Positions 33,354 through 45,069 of a stretch of DNA of 64,000 bases are shown here, in pieces. How positions within the stretch are numbered: position 1 is the first letter of the stretch; each line of letters starts with the position of its first letter. Source of the DNA: Elmis aenea (Eukaryota > Arthropoda > Insecta > Coleoptera > Elmidae); contig OX393579.1 in NCBI GenBank assembly GCA_947652605.1, positions 22,589,674 to 22,653,673 on the forward strand, written 5' to 3'. The translations under genes and the position numbers were made by a program. The notes beneath the pieces were generated by a model. It saw nothing but the letters and a program-made list of their open reading frames with translations. It ran no database searches and was not told the DNA's origin.

Positions 33354-34114
33354 TAGGGTTTCTCATATTTGACATTTTTGCTTATACTAGGATTTCGGGA
33401 AGGAATTGGTCTTCTTCCCGAGATCCCGGGATGTGACAAATTATGACAATATTTTAAAATAAATAACTCGAAAAAGGAAGGAGCGGCTTATTACCTTAAA
33501 AGAACTCCAAGTCAAATTTGTAATACATTTTGATCCACCATTATTATAAATAACAAAATTATGTTGGTGATAGAAATATGCATTTAAGAAATATAATAAC
33601 CTTTTTATTGCAATTTCAATTAAGTAAATTAATACAATAACATAATTTTTAAAATGAATTTTTGTAATATGATTTTAGAAATCAAAGGTGATCTGTGCTT
33701 CGCTTATTTAGTTTAATTCTAAATGTATTAAAAGAACGTTTTATTGTATAGAAAGCTCTTTCAGTTTCTATCAAAGCAGATGGAATCGTCTTAAGAGCAA
33801 CCAGCAGCAAAAACACATTTTGCTTCGCATGACCAGGGTACACAAAAATAAAACTGTAAACGTATTTTGATGATAAAAACTTTGTCATGGAGAATAATTA
33901 TTTTCAAAGAAATAAAAAAATTTCATAATTTAATGTTAGTTAAGATATTTTTATAATGAATTCTGTTATGATAATATTACCAATATCTTAAAACAAAATA
34001 TACAAACATAATATTTTTTAAATATCTCGGGATTTTCCGGTACACAACAATAAGTATTTTCTGGGAAATATAAAATAGGTTAAAATAGACCGGGATTTCA
34101 GGTGACAAACCCTA
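33354..34114 (-). mobile_element. hAT-type element with CCCGGGAT motifs
   Basis: Ends TAGGGTTTCTC and the inverse of TAGGGTTTGTCACCTGAAAT. Subterminal motifs 'gagatcccgggat' and 'ctcgggattttccgg' resemble the element at 3512. It contains a hAT C-terminal relic on the minus strand. The flanking octamers gtaaccat and gtagtgac match poorly, so the duplication is not clear. Confidence 0.6.
33682..33888 (-). pseudogene. hAT transposase C-terminal fragment
   Basis: The frame reads ALKTIPSALIETERAF, then IKRSFNTFRIKLNKRSTDHL. The order IP....ETERAF...R.....R..L is the hAT dimerisation region, with the usual S-E-R-A-F-S serine changed to Y. It is short and isolated inside the 761-bp element, so it is only a remnant. 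Confidence 0.6.
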
Positions 34115-35243
34115 GTAGTGACATTATTTTTAATTAACGGTTTCGAAACAGCACGTTTTGTCAAATAACTTCAATTTGTGACTACACAGGCTAGCCATTA
34201 ACAAAACACAAATACATACAAAGTATTAATATCACACAAAATCTTTCAAGTAAATCGGCGAATAAAAACACCAATATCCAAGATATATGTGGTTTTCGCT
34301 ACAACATAAATTTTTCGTTGTTAGAAATTCTGTATATCTAACAGATTTTGACCCTAGTTCTTTAAGATAATAAATGACGAAACGCGTCATTCACAATTCC
34401 CTTTTAGAGGGACTAGGAGCAATGAAAATCATTTCGTTTAACAAGTCCAAGTCGCACGAGTCTTTTTGTTTGGCGTGAAAATAAATGTACAAGTTCCAGA
34501 CATCGAGTAGATTAAAGGAAGACGAAGTAAATGCAACAATGATTTTTTCCGGCAAGCTCCACATGTAACTGTCAGATTATATTATGAGATACGTAATGGT
34601 TGAAGTGGGTGTAGGTATATTCGTATACATCTGTCACTTCTTGTGTAAACTGTTTAGAATATGTACTGTTACTTTGATATAACCCCATTTTGTTCACGTC
34701 AACATCAGCGTATTAAGGCAAAAGGTAATTTGTTTAAAACTTTGCATTTAGCACTTCACAAATTCAAAAGTTAGCTTTTACGTTACTCGGAAACAAATGC
34801 AGTTCAAATATACTTTTTACTAAATAATAATTATTCAATAGCTAACGTAAATAACTTTTTCTACGACCACTATTGTAAATGACTATAACTGTACAGTTTC
34901 ATGCATAGTAAGTTGGTTTTTATGTACGGTAAGCAAATAGCACAGTTTAAAAGAAATGATCAAGTGGGCTCACATCAAACTCATCCTGCATGCATAGTAA
35001 ATAAGTCCTTACGCACGGTAAGCAAAGAGTACACTTGTCTAGAAAACTTGACAGTTAACAGCATACCTACAACTGTGTTTACTATTAGCCAAAAAGCGGT
35101 AAAATCGTATGTATCATGTGATCGTAGAAAAAGTATGCTACATAACACGTTGTAAAGCAATTACGAACTCGCCGCTACGAGGCTCCGTGCGCAAATTTTC
35201 CACTCGGGCGTTATATAATTCTTACAACTCTTGTTATTTTACC
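34115..35243. other. Intergenic stretch with a short direct repeat
   Basis: Segments containing GCATAGTAA and ACGGTAAGCAAA recur at about 34902-34936 and 34992-35028, roughly 90 bp apart. No gene is recognised. Confidence 0.45.
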
Positions 35244-36498
35244 TATACCGGGTGTAAATGAAGTGTGGTACACCCCCTTTTTTTTCTTTAGTTTTGATTT
35301 TAGATAAATGAAAATTTAAACATATGATATGTGCAAAAAACAGGGCTTTTTGAGCCGTTGCACACATTTGTTTCACTTCCGGTTTCGCCGGAAATGACCC
35401 CAACTTTGTTATTTTAAATGGAACACCCTGTATATTTTTACATTTTTGGAAAGAGGAAGTGATTTTGGATACAAATGCACTATTTTGGTTAATTTTTATG
35501 ACGTCAAATTTTTTTTAAACAAAATTTAATTTTGGGTTAAGGGTGCCGTGACCTGTACAAATTGATTTTTATTATGTCAACAATTGTCCAAAAAACGTTT
35601 TTGTAAATTTTAAATGACATTTAGGTTACTTTAATCGCTTTGAAGGTTGCGGAATCGGTTTTTTGACAAAAAGTAAATTTTTTTAAATGGAACTATGCTG
35701 GTACTAGCAGTTATTTAAATGGAGCATCTTCTAACGAATCGATTAATACCAATAACTTGTATTTTTATTAAGAATCTACTTCAAAAATTTCAAATTATTG
35801 TGAAAATTTATTAAGAGATCCTATTAATCGCAGTACACTGTGCATAACTAAAACAAAACAAATGATCGTATTTTGGTAATCATTTTTATACATATAATTA
35901 GATTACTGCGATTAAAAGGATCTCTTCATAAATTTTCACAATAATTCGAAATTTTTGAAGTAGATTCTTAATAAAAATACAAGTTATTGGTACCGATAGA
36001 TTCGTTAGAAGATGCTTGATTTAAATAACCGCTAGTACCAGCATGGTTCCATTTAAAAAAAAATGACTTTTTGTCTAAAAACCGATTCGGCAACCTTCAA
36101 AGCCGATTAAAGTAACCTAAATATCGTTTAAAATTTACAAAAACGTTTTTTGGACAATTGCTGACATAATAAAAATCAATTTGTGCAGGTCACGGCACTC
36201 TTAATAAAAAACTAAATTTAGTTTTAAAAAAAATTGAGGTTATAAAAATTAACGAAAATAGTGCAGTTGTATCAAAAATCACTTCCTCTTTCCAAAAATA
36301 TAAAAATATACAGGGTGTTCTATTTAAAATAACAAAATTGGGGTCATTTCCGGCGAAACCGGAAGTGAAACAAATGTGTGCAAGGACTCAAAAAGCCCGG
36401 TTTTTTGCACATATCATATGTCTAAAATTTCATTTATTTAAAATCAAAACTAAAGAAAAAAAAAGGGGGTGTACCACACTTCATTTACACTCGGTATA
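35244..36498. repeat. 1.25-kb near-perfect palindrome (foldback element)
   Basis: Left arm 35244-35833 and right arm 35906-36498 are inverted copies about 590 bp long with scattered mismatches, around a 72-bp centre. Shared landmarks on opposite strands include TATACCGGGTGTAAATG, 'cacttccggtttcgccgga', the CAGGGTGTTC end, 'gccgtgacctg' and 'gaatctacttcaaaaattt'. There is no coding capacity. A diverged single-arm relative lies at 46600-46910. Confidence 0.85.
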
Positions 36499-36868
36499 CT
36501 ATTACAATGTTAAATTAAGATGAATTCCCATTGGAAAAATTAACCATCAGTCATAAAAAAGTTCATTTTTCTGATAAAAAAAAAACTGATATTAAAAAGT
36601 TTTAAGGGCAAACTATATAGTTTCTATCACGAATTTATCATTGGTTTTAGTAAAATTAGTACTTTTACATACTGAAGTTGATGCGACTTTACAGATAATA
36701 CGCATTAAACTTAATTTAAATTGGTAGGTATTGATGTGACGTGTAAATTTACTCCCGAAGCTACTAATTGGTATTGCTTACATAAGTTATAATTATAAAT
36801 AACTCACCGTTTTGGTATTGGTTATGGTCTAATTCTAATATATACCTAAAAGTATATAAAGTAAAGTA

Positions 36869-38162
36869 TTAGCTTGGCAACTAAGTTCCCGCCGTTTTTT
36901 TAAATTTGATAATTACGCAAGTTATTAAATGTTTTTGGCATAATGTTTTAAAACATTTGAAAAAGGAGGCTTTGCTCTACCGGAGACTATGTTTTATTTT
37001 TTTGTTTGAGTTTATTTGTCAGTTTGACAGATCATTAAAATGGAATGTTAAGTTAAGAAAAATGAACATTTTCGACATGTGCTTCTTTTTGCCTTTAATC
37101 AAGGCCATAAAGCCGCAAAAGCTGCTCGTGACATTTGTGCCGTGTATGGAGAGGGTGCCATAGCTGAAAGAACCGCTCGTGATTGGTATGCCAAGTTCAA
37201 AAATGGAAATTTTTGTCTCAAAGACGCACCTCGTTCTGGCCGTCCAATTGAGTTCGATGAAGGCCGATTAAACCAACTTTTGCATGAAAATTCCCGTCAA
37301 ACGACAAGGGAACTGGCAGTGAAAATGGAATGCTCCCACACTGCTATAGAGAAGCATCTTGACTTAATGGGAAAGGTTCAGAAATGTGGAGCATGGGTTC
37401 CGCATGCTTTAAATGATCACAACAAAAATCAACGAGCCACAATCTCCGCTGGTTTGCTTGCTCGTCACCGCTCAACTCATGGACACAAGCAACGATTTCT
37501 TTACCGCATCGTTACGGGCGACGAAAAATGGTGCCTGTACATCAATATGAAACAGCGCAAGGAATGGCTTAGCCCCTGTAGACAAGCAACACCGCGCGTG
37601 AAACAAGATCTTCATCCGCGTAAAACGATGTTGTGCGTATGGTGGGACTGGGAAGGGATTATTCATTACGAATTGCTTGAACGGAACCAAACGGTCAACG
37701 CGGAACTCTATGTTCAACAGATGGAACGACTCAACATGGCTATTCAAGAGAAAAGACCTAATCGGCAGCATGGAGTTCTTTTGCTGCACGACAACGCCCG
37801 CCCTCATATCGCCAACATGACCAAGCAAGCCATCCAAACGCATGGTTGGGAAGTCCTTCCACACCCGCCGTACTCACCCGATTTGGCACCAACAAATTTT
37901 CACCTCTTTCGATCGCTTTCAAATGCTATGCGTGGAGTTTCGTTCAATACTGATGCAGAATTGAGAGCTTGGTTGAATGAATTTTTTGAGTCGAAACCGG
38001 GTGATTTCTACCAACGAGGTATTGAAAATCTTGTTGAACGTTGGGAAGAAGTTGTAAACAACCAGGCCGAATACATTATCGATTGATTAGTTGTAAATTT
38101 TTGTTGAAAAATAAATTTTTAAAAATTAAAAAAAAACGGCGGGAACTTAGTTGCCAACCTGA
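36869..38162 (+). mobile_element. Full-length mariner (mellifera-like)
   Basis: Terminal inverted repeats of 33 bp at 36869-36901 and 38130-38162 differ at two positions near the tips and share TTGGCAACTAAGTTCCCGCC. TA flanks both sides (36867-36868 and 38163-38164). Length 1294 bp is normal for mariner. The ends are intact enough to be mobilised in trans, while the encoded transposase is disabled. Confidence 0.92.
37040..38086 (+). pseudogene. Mariner transposase with codon-4 stop and D-to-N catalytic change
   Basis: The natural start is ATG 37040; codon 4 is TAA (37049-37051), after which the frame is open for 344 codons. It continues NEHFRHVLLFAFNQGHKAAK, a typical mariner N-terminus, so the stop lies inside the original gene. 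Landmarks counted from 37040: DNA-binding helices about 10-110; WVPHAL (119-124); TGDEKW with first Asp 161; VWWDWEG (200-206); HDNARPH with second Asp 251; YSPDLAPTNFHLF with Asn 286 at the third catalytic site. Spacing from 251 to 286 leaves exactly 34 residues, the mariner D34D distance, but codon AAT (37895-37897) encodes Asn. Two independent lesions predict no activity. An internal GTG (37079) would give a shortened protein without Met. Confidence 0.92.
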
Positions 38163-38322
38163 TATATAAAATTTGCGGTATTACATTTGAATAAAATTGT
38201 CTCTAAAATAACTTTTCCTTGATTGATTTTAAACAATATAATGCTAGATATTGGAGTCCCGAGTTGCCAAGTTGATTAATTCCACAAAACATAAAGTAGA
38301 GAAAATTGATAAAATAGTGTAT

Positions 38323-38700
38323 GTACAGGGTGGCCCAAATTCGATGGGATTACATGGGTATCTCGCTTAATATTCAAGATAGAGCACCGGTTAAGTTACC
38401 AAAAACGTACAGTTTTTGAGACAAACTTAGAACCGTTTTCAAAAATATTTTACCATTTTCGGTTATTATTGTAAATATAAAAAAAAAATTGGAAGATTAT
38501 TTGCAGATATTTGTATGTAGCATTTGATGGTACTAAAATAACATATTTTATCCTAGAAAAAAATATTTGAACTTCATTTGATAGAAATTTGCTTGCGATT
38601 TACAAAATATAAGGTTTATAGGAGTTTTCTCTTAAAATAACAAAGTTATAAGGGTGCGACAGTCAAATTGAATCACCCGATATATTAAAATTAATAACTG
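38323..38700. repeat. CAGGGTGG-family MITE, left half
   Basis: Starts GTACAGGGTGGCCCAAATTC and follows the family through 'acatgggtatctcgcttaat'. The right TIR is absent; the end is approximate. Confidence 0.6.
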
Positions 38701-39755
38701 CAACTGCTATGTACGAAATCAAAAACTCTCGTTGCTTTTTCCTGTCTAGCAATCCATGGGTATTATAAAACTTAGAATTTGGCTGTGTAGTTCTCTGAAA
38801 GTTGACTGATTCCTTAATTTAAGCAAATTATCGCTCAAATGTAGATATACAAACAATCATTAACGTTATTTAAAATGACATCATAATATCATAATAAATC
38901 TCACAGTAGATTGATCAAAGGAAACAACTACATTCTTCTTTGAAGCGAAATGTATATTTACCACAAAAAGCATTAATGGAATACGAAACGATCGATTACA
39001 CAAACGGAGATGTTCTTTGCACTAAGTAGAATTTGATTTTGACGAATAATGCTTTTAAGAGAAGCGAAACAAAATACCAAAAAAATTTTAAACAGAAATA
39101 CCTCTTGAAAGCTATAAGAATATTGAACTTAAAAAAGTAGGCAAATACGATGGAAAAACATTAAAGAGGATTCCATTTGTTCTCAATTTTACTAAAAGCT
39201 TTAAATTCGAATACAAGGTTTTAAATAAATAATATTTGGTTCTAGTGCGATTTAAAAAAGTTTATTTCCTAATTTTTTAATTTCCTAATGTCTTCGTTTT
39301 ATCATACTCGTATCGTGGCTTGTACAGAGTACCATACACTGACTAATAAAACGTACATAAATTTCTTCATTACTTACTGAATTTAATTAAACAAGTTGTT
39401 TGAAATGGTATGCTCTCACTGTACACAATGCTATAATTAAGTTCCGGTACAGATCTTTTTCAGTTGTTATACTGACGTGTTAATATGTTTATTAACAGTG
39501 GGAGTACTAACTAACTGTTATAACAGTTAGACTGTAACCTATAATTTATACTAATTTCACTGAATTTGAGTCACATTATTTGAGGGGTCAGAGATTATAC
39601 GGTTTTCAGCGTTCAAAGATTTTTGTTTAGTGAATGTTACATGGCGAAACGAAGAGTCGCGAATAAGTTTTGCGTTTAAATAAAAGAATTTGCAAAAAAA
39701 ACGTGTTGAATGTTAACACGTTCGTAAGAAGAGGCTAGTTTATCGAGAACGTCCA
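38701..39755. other. AT-rich intergenic stretch
   Basis: No recognised gene or element boundary. Confidence 0.4.
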
Positions 39756-40450
39756 AATTCGAATGATACCAGCGGCTCAAAAAGGAAATAAATTCTCTCA
39801 AAAACAATGAAAAAGAAAGCGTCGTTTTTGGATGCCAAAGGATCGATTAATCACGAATTTGTACCCGAGAGATAACAGGCATGGCGAAAGTTATGTAGAG
39901 TTCATTAATCGCTAACTTAAAACAATTTTTTAAGTTTGGTGTGACTTTTACGAGGACCAGTCGTAGTTTATTCTGCACGACAATGAACCAATGTATACGA
40001 GTGCTGTTGTGACCAGGGCTGCGGAGTCGGTAAAAAAAAAGTCGACTCCGACTCCGACTCCGACTCCTGATAATTTTAGTAGTTCGACTCCGACTCCGAC
40101 TCCGACAAAATTAAATACTAAGACATTTTATGATGCGTAATATAAGAAACAAAAAAAGAAATATAAAAAAATTATTTAAAATTTGAGCTTAAATTTTGCG
40201 GCAAAGGACTATCTCGTAATTTTTTGTTGTACCCGGAGTCGGAGTCGGAGTCGGTACATTTTTTCCGACTCCGACTTCGACTCCACTGACCAGAAATTCC
40301 TTCTAAACTCCGACTCCGACTCCGACTCCACAGCCCTGGTTGTGACGCACTTTTTGCAAAGAAGGTTTCCGTGGTAATACACCCTCTTTGTTTGCTTGCA
40401 AAGCTGATACTGAAAAAGTAAGGACTATTTGGTGGTGTACCAACCATCTA
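39756..40450 (+). pseudogene. Mariner-like transposase relic split by a hAT MITE
   Basis: Plus-strand fragments read ERPNSNDTSGSKRK, then KKKASFLDAKGSINHEFVPE, which corresponds to the FFD..G..H.EF.P block of Tc1/mariner-type transposases. After a frame change comes LHDNEPMYTSAVVT, equivalent to the HDNA.PH catalytic block. The sequence is interrupted at 40014 by a 325-bp MITE and resumes with THFLQRRF. Several stops and frameshifts show an old, inactive copy. Outer limits are uncertain and no TIRs were identified. Confidence 0.6.
40014..40338. mobile_element. hAT-type MITE with GACTCC arrays, perfect 8-bp duplication
   Basis: Ends CAGGGCTGCGGAGTCGG and the inverse of CAGGGCTGTGGAGTCGGAGT, flanked by gttgtgac at 40006-40013 and 40339-40346. 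The subterminal regions are arrays of GACTCC/GGAGTC hexamers, some with a GTCGGAGTC centre. There is no coding sequence. Confidence 0.88.
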
Positions 40451-41297
40451 AAGAGGCAGAAAAAGTGAATTGAAGGCTGTTTCAGAAAAAATACTTTAAG
40501 AAAGCGTCGATTCACTGTAATAGTTATTTACGTAACAAGACCGGAAGGTGGTACTTTACTGGAAGAGTAGACAGTTTTGGGACGAGTCGTAGGCGAGGCC
40601 TGCCCCCTTATTCCGTAACTTTTAAACACCAGCGTAAACACCACGCGTTAGTGGTGACTTCCCAATTCGCGTAGTTGATATTCCGTTTCTACTGAGGACC
40701 AAGAATGAACCCTAACCGTAAATGCTAGACGTAATTCACGTGAAACCGGTTCGACAGCCGCGTTTAAGGCTAAAACCCTGTCATTTCGACTTGTTTACTC
40801 AATAACATTTAGTGATTGGGGGTGAATTTTTATATTTTAAGTAAATTTTTGGAGTGTTGTATTTGTGTTGAATTAAAAAAGAAACAATTCTTAACAATAA
40901 TTAAGTGTGTTGGATATTAGTAAATTTAGGAACGAAGCGACGAAATAGCGCTTTGGTAAGTACAGTAAATCTTTTATTTTACAAATTGATATTAATTTTG
41001 TTACATTTTTAAATCCGTAATATTATATTGTGTTCATTCAACAAGTAAATAAATACCTCATGTAAACTAGTAATGTATATTATTCGCATGACAGTATATT
41101 GGTATTTTTACATTCTTTCAGAATGATGGCCCATCTAACACATATTTTATGGTGGAACGAAGAAAAGAATAAACGCAACATTAAGAAATATGCAAACGTA
41201 ACTTGCGAGATGCACAAAATTATATCAAAATTAAGTTTTGTCATATCTTTGTGTATTATTCACCAATTTTAATTTCACAGTCCAGCTTAATACATAT
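40451..41297. other. Intergenic stretch
   Basis: Slightly more GC-rich between 40540 and 40800 but no recognised gene. Confidence 0.35.
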
Positions 41298-41780
41298 ATA
41301 AATTACATTGTATATTTATTTGTAACGATAAAATACTGCAATGAATAAATGCAATCAACTAAACAAATAGAATTACTTTACCACATCACTGGTCCAATTT
41401 AAAAAATACCCATCCAAAGTGCTGACCATTGAAACATAATTCATTCAGTAAACAAACTATAAGATAAGAAAACTTTACAAAATCGTTGTGTAATATAAAA
41501 ATAGGAACAAAACGTATCACAACTTAAAGAAAAAAACTATATAAATTACATTGTATATTTGTTTGTAACGTACATAGTGCAATAAATAAATGAAATCAAC
41601 TAAACAAAATAGAATTACTTTACCACATCACTGGCCGAATTTAAAAAATACCCATCCAAAGTGCTGACCATTGAAACAAAATTAATTCAGTAAACAAACT
41701 ATAAAATAAGAAAACTTTACAAAATCGTTGTGTAATATAAAAATAGGAACAAAACGTATCACAACTTAAATAAAAAAACT
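41298..41780. repeat. Tandem duplication, 243-bp unit
   Basis: Two adjacent copies start near 'ataaattacattgtatatt' at about 41298 and 41541. They share 'actttaccacatcactgg', 'tacccatccaaagtgctgac' and 'aaaacgtatcacaactta', differing by small changes. Confidence 0.8.
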
Positions 41781-42092
41781 ACCATAAATTCTTTAACGTA
41801 AGACAGAGTGTACAAAGTTACATGGCGGTAATTTTTAAACAAATACGCGTTAAGCACATTTCACTTGTGAACGTGCGCAGTAGGATTTTCTGTACTAACT
41901 TTCCTAAAATAGTAGATACCCAACTTTAACTTGGGTAAACCCGCCGTGAGTTACCACCGGTGGGTTAGAGCATCGCTTTTCGTAGAAGTGGGTCATATTA
42001 ACAAGGTAGTAATGAACTTGCATTTCCGTTAAATCCAAAGTTACAGAATCCAGCTGCTGAAAGCATATAAGTCCAGTAAAGACACTCTACGG
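41781..42092. other. Intergenic, nothing recognised
   Basis: No gene or element boundary except the duplication octamer at its right edge. Confidence 0.35.
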
Positions 42093-42308
42093 CAGGGGTG
42101 TCAAACTCGCGGCCCGCAACGAATATTTTTGCGGCCCGGCCAATATATCGGTACACAATAATATATAATAAAATAACAAACCGACGCAGAATAAAATTAA
42201 GATAGGTAGAATTCGCTAAACGTTTTTTTAATTTATATTATAATTTTTTTTGCTGTTATTAAACCTTGTTTGTATGGCCCAAGTTAGCCATAGGGTTTGA
42301 CACCCCTG
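42093..42308. mobile_element. 216-bp hAT MITE, perfect 8-bp duplication
   Basis: Ends CAGGGGTGTCAAACTC and the inverse of CAGGGGTGTCAAACCC. Flanked by ctctacgg at 42085-42092 and 42309-42316. GCGGCCCG motifs lie inside the left end. CAGGGGTGTCAAAC ends are typical of a widespread hAT MITE type. Confidence 0.88.
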
Positions 42309-42315
42309 CTCTACG

Positions 42316-42640
42316 GGTATATTACGTACAATATTTTTTCTGTGTGCGCTACTGACACCAAAATCACTATCGTCACTCAACCATAGTTAAACAATAACTT
42401 AACAAACTACAGGTGAAAACTCGCTTGGTGGTATAACGACGCTTGTTTGACACTGAAAATTAACAAAACAACTCATCACCATGGCAACCAGTTACTTTCC
42501 GGCCTAGGCCAGTAAAGACAACTTATTACCATGGCAACCAGTTACTTTCTGACCTAGGCCAGTAAAGATGCATTTTCCAGCCTAAAAATTGATCGAAATC
42601 AACTGATTTTCCGGACGGACGTAGAAAAAATATATTTATA
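42316..42640. repeat. GCCTAGGC-containing dispersed repeat, copy 1
   Basis: Shares 'ttacgtacaatattttttct' and 'gacaccaaaatcactatc', then 'tttccggcctaggccagtaa' and 'cagcctaaaaattgatcg', with 51186-51500. An inverted relative is at 50935-51110. The CCTAGG-centred palindromes recur within each copy. Confidence 0.65.
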
Positions 42641-43067
42641 CAAATGTGTACCTATGTGTGTATTTAATCAAGGAGGAATAATTATGTTTTAGCGTCTGAC
42701 TAACAAAAATTTCGTTACACGTACGAAAGTTTTTTATATTTTATTTGAGTAGACCTGGAACCTTATTTTCAGATTAGATATGTACACCTGAAAGCCAGTA
42801 ATACCAATTAACTACCTAAATTAGAAATTTCAACCATAACGTAAGACATTTAATTATTAAGTCTTTATAAATGACTCATGCACATTATTATGACGATTGG
42901 CATGATCATTTGATTTGTCGATCGTTAAATGTTCATTCACTAAATTCCTTTTGTTTATGAGATATTGATAAACCTTAATATTTTTTAATACGACACAGTT
43001 TACTTGCAGATTTATATTTAACGAAGCTTGTAATCTCAGTCCCTATACACAAATATTTCATGCGCTT

Positions 43068-43586
43068 GTACAGGGTAGTCCAAATTCGATGGGATTACAT
43101 GGGTATCTCGCTTAATATTCAACATAGAGAAACATAATAAAAAATTGTTAACGTTCGCCGTTTAAAACTTGCGTATTATTGAAAACCCTTTTATATTTGA
43201 AATGGAAAAAAAAATATATATAAGAAGTTTAAATAGGTCATAGCCAACTATAGCTTCCATTTAAAAAAAGGTGAGTTAGTGTCATAACTTTTTAACAGCA
43301 AGCGTAATTTTTTTGTTAGTATGATCGAGGTTTGCATAAAAATATCTAAAAATAATCTTTATAAATTCTTTCGATATTTACAACAATAACGAAGATTTGA
43401 CATTATAAATATGACAAAAAAGACTTTTTTTTCAATAACTCAAAAACCGAAAATGTCATAATATTGTTGAAGGCGGTTCTGAGTTTGTCTCAAAAAACTG
43501 CACATTTTTGGTAATTTAACGGTTTCGCTATCTTGAAAATTAAGGGAGATACCCATGTAATCCCATCAATTTGGACCACCCTCTGT
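43068..43586. repeat. CAGGGTGG-family MITE, both ends
   Basis: Left end GTACAGGGTAGTCCAAATTC, right end inverse of a similar sequence. Long subterminal inverted repeats include 'acatgggtatctcgcttaat' and its partner. Confidence 0.7.
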
Positions 43587-44997
43587 TTTGTATCGCGAAG
43601 ATAAATTAAATAATAATGAAAAGTAAAACGCATTGTCAACTTTAATGATGGATGTAAAAAAAAAGGCATACACCTACTTTAAAAATTACCAGTGTATGAT
43701 GTTATATCTAAATTTTTAGTCATCGACTCATACATTAAAAAGAATTTGAAACGGATTTGTTGGACCTCATGTTTATGCTTTTTCAGCTATATCCATATGT
43801 ACATATTCATATTTGTTGCATGCTAATTAGGTAACATTTGAAAGTGTAAAATGATTTTGGGAGAAGGCGACAGAAATGAAGAGCACCTAATTTCCTTTAG
43901 ACCGAATACATATCAATAATGAACTTTCAACGTCCTGCGAACTAGAGTATCCGGGGCAACTAGATAAACATTCGGCTAATGTGCTCAGCAAACACCACGA
44001 GAGTTTTAGTCTACAGTGGTTATCTCTCGTCGGTTGTTTGATAAATACTTACTCCATTAAATGATCAAGAAAATGAACATTGCAAATATCATTGCGTTCG
44101 ATGTTAATATTTCAAGTAGGTACGTTTGAAAAAGCTCAACTTTTGTAATGAAATTTAATCGTTTTTTAACAAACGCAAAATAAGAAAAATCAATATACAG
44201 GGAGTATGTTTCAAGATTAAGTACCTCGTAAACCTTTAGCGTTAATAGGATGACTACATTAACAAAGTGGTTTCTTTTACTGCGTAAAGTATAAATTAAA
44301 AATGTGCTGATTGTACCCATTTCCTGAAATATCCAGGAAATACTAAAAAACTTGAGTTTTGCCTATGATTTTTCTATTATCTAGAGGAATTTAAAAATTG
44401 GTATTTGTAGGTTAGATATAATTAAAATTAAATAGCGTATTCAGTATTTAACCCTTCAAGCACAGAATATAAAATAATTAAATTTTTTAAATGAAATTTT
44501 ATAAATACACTTATTATGACTTAAATGAAAAGTATTCATGTTTTTCTTAGAAAAAAAAATGGTTTATTTAAACAATATCATGTGGTTACGCATTAGTGGT
44601 ATGTGGAACAAAATAAATAGATAAGTTTTAGTATTATAATTTATGCTATACGCTCATATAAAAGCATATATATTTTTATAACCAAAGAAAAGTTATTTTA
44701 CATGATATTTGAAAAAACAGTTTTTTTACCGTTAAAAGGTAAAAACCCACTTTTTATCGACTAAAATTATGAATAATTTGGTGCCAGAAGGCATGGTGGT
44801 TTCATAATGAAAACATAATTTTGAAAAAATTTGTTTAAAAGTTTTTCAAACTTTTATAAGAAGTACTTTCTTATGAACATATTGAAATGATTAGTGCAAA
44901 AAATGTCACCTGAAACGGCCTTTTAGTCACTTTTTTCACAGAAATCACTTTTATTTCATCAACTTGGTAAAGTACCAGCTAAAATATGTTTTTCATT
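43587..44997. other. AT-rich intergenic stretch
   Basis: One CAGGGAG-type end at about 44199 without a partner; no gene recognised. Confidence 0.35.
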
Positions 44998-45069
44998 GGC
45001 TACTGAATGTTATTTATTTATTTAGTCATGAGTCCTTCTACTGTTAGGTGTAGGACGGCTACTGAATGT
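44998..45069 (-). mobile_element. Tiny retroposed LINE/SINE end with 13-bp duplication
   Basis: GGCTACTGAATGT occurs at 44998-45010 and 45057-45069, bracketing a 46-bp insert. On the minus strand the insert ends in an AAATAAATAAAT tail, as expected for an extremely 5'-truncated retroposon. The source element is not identified. Confidence 0.6.

Noticed and set aside
36906..37163. Plus-strand frame overlapping the mariner 5' end
   Set aside because: It is out of frame with the transposase and includes the mariner leader; a shadow.
40172..40447. Serine/arginine-rich frames (SRSRSRS) around 40180-40450
   Set aside because: They are translations of the GACTCC/GGAGTC terminal array of the hAT MITE, not an SR protein.
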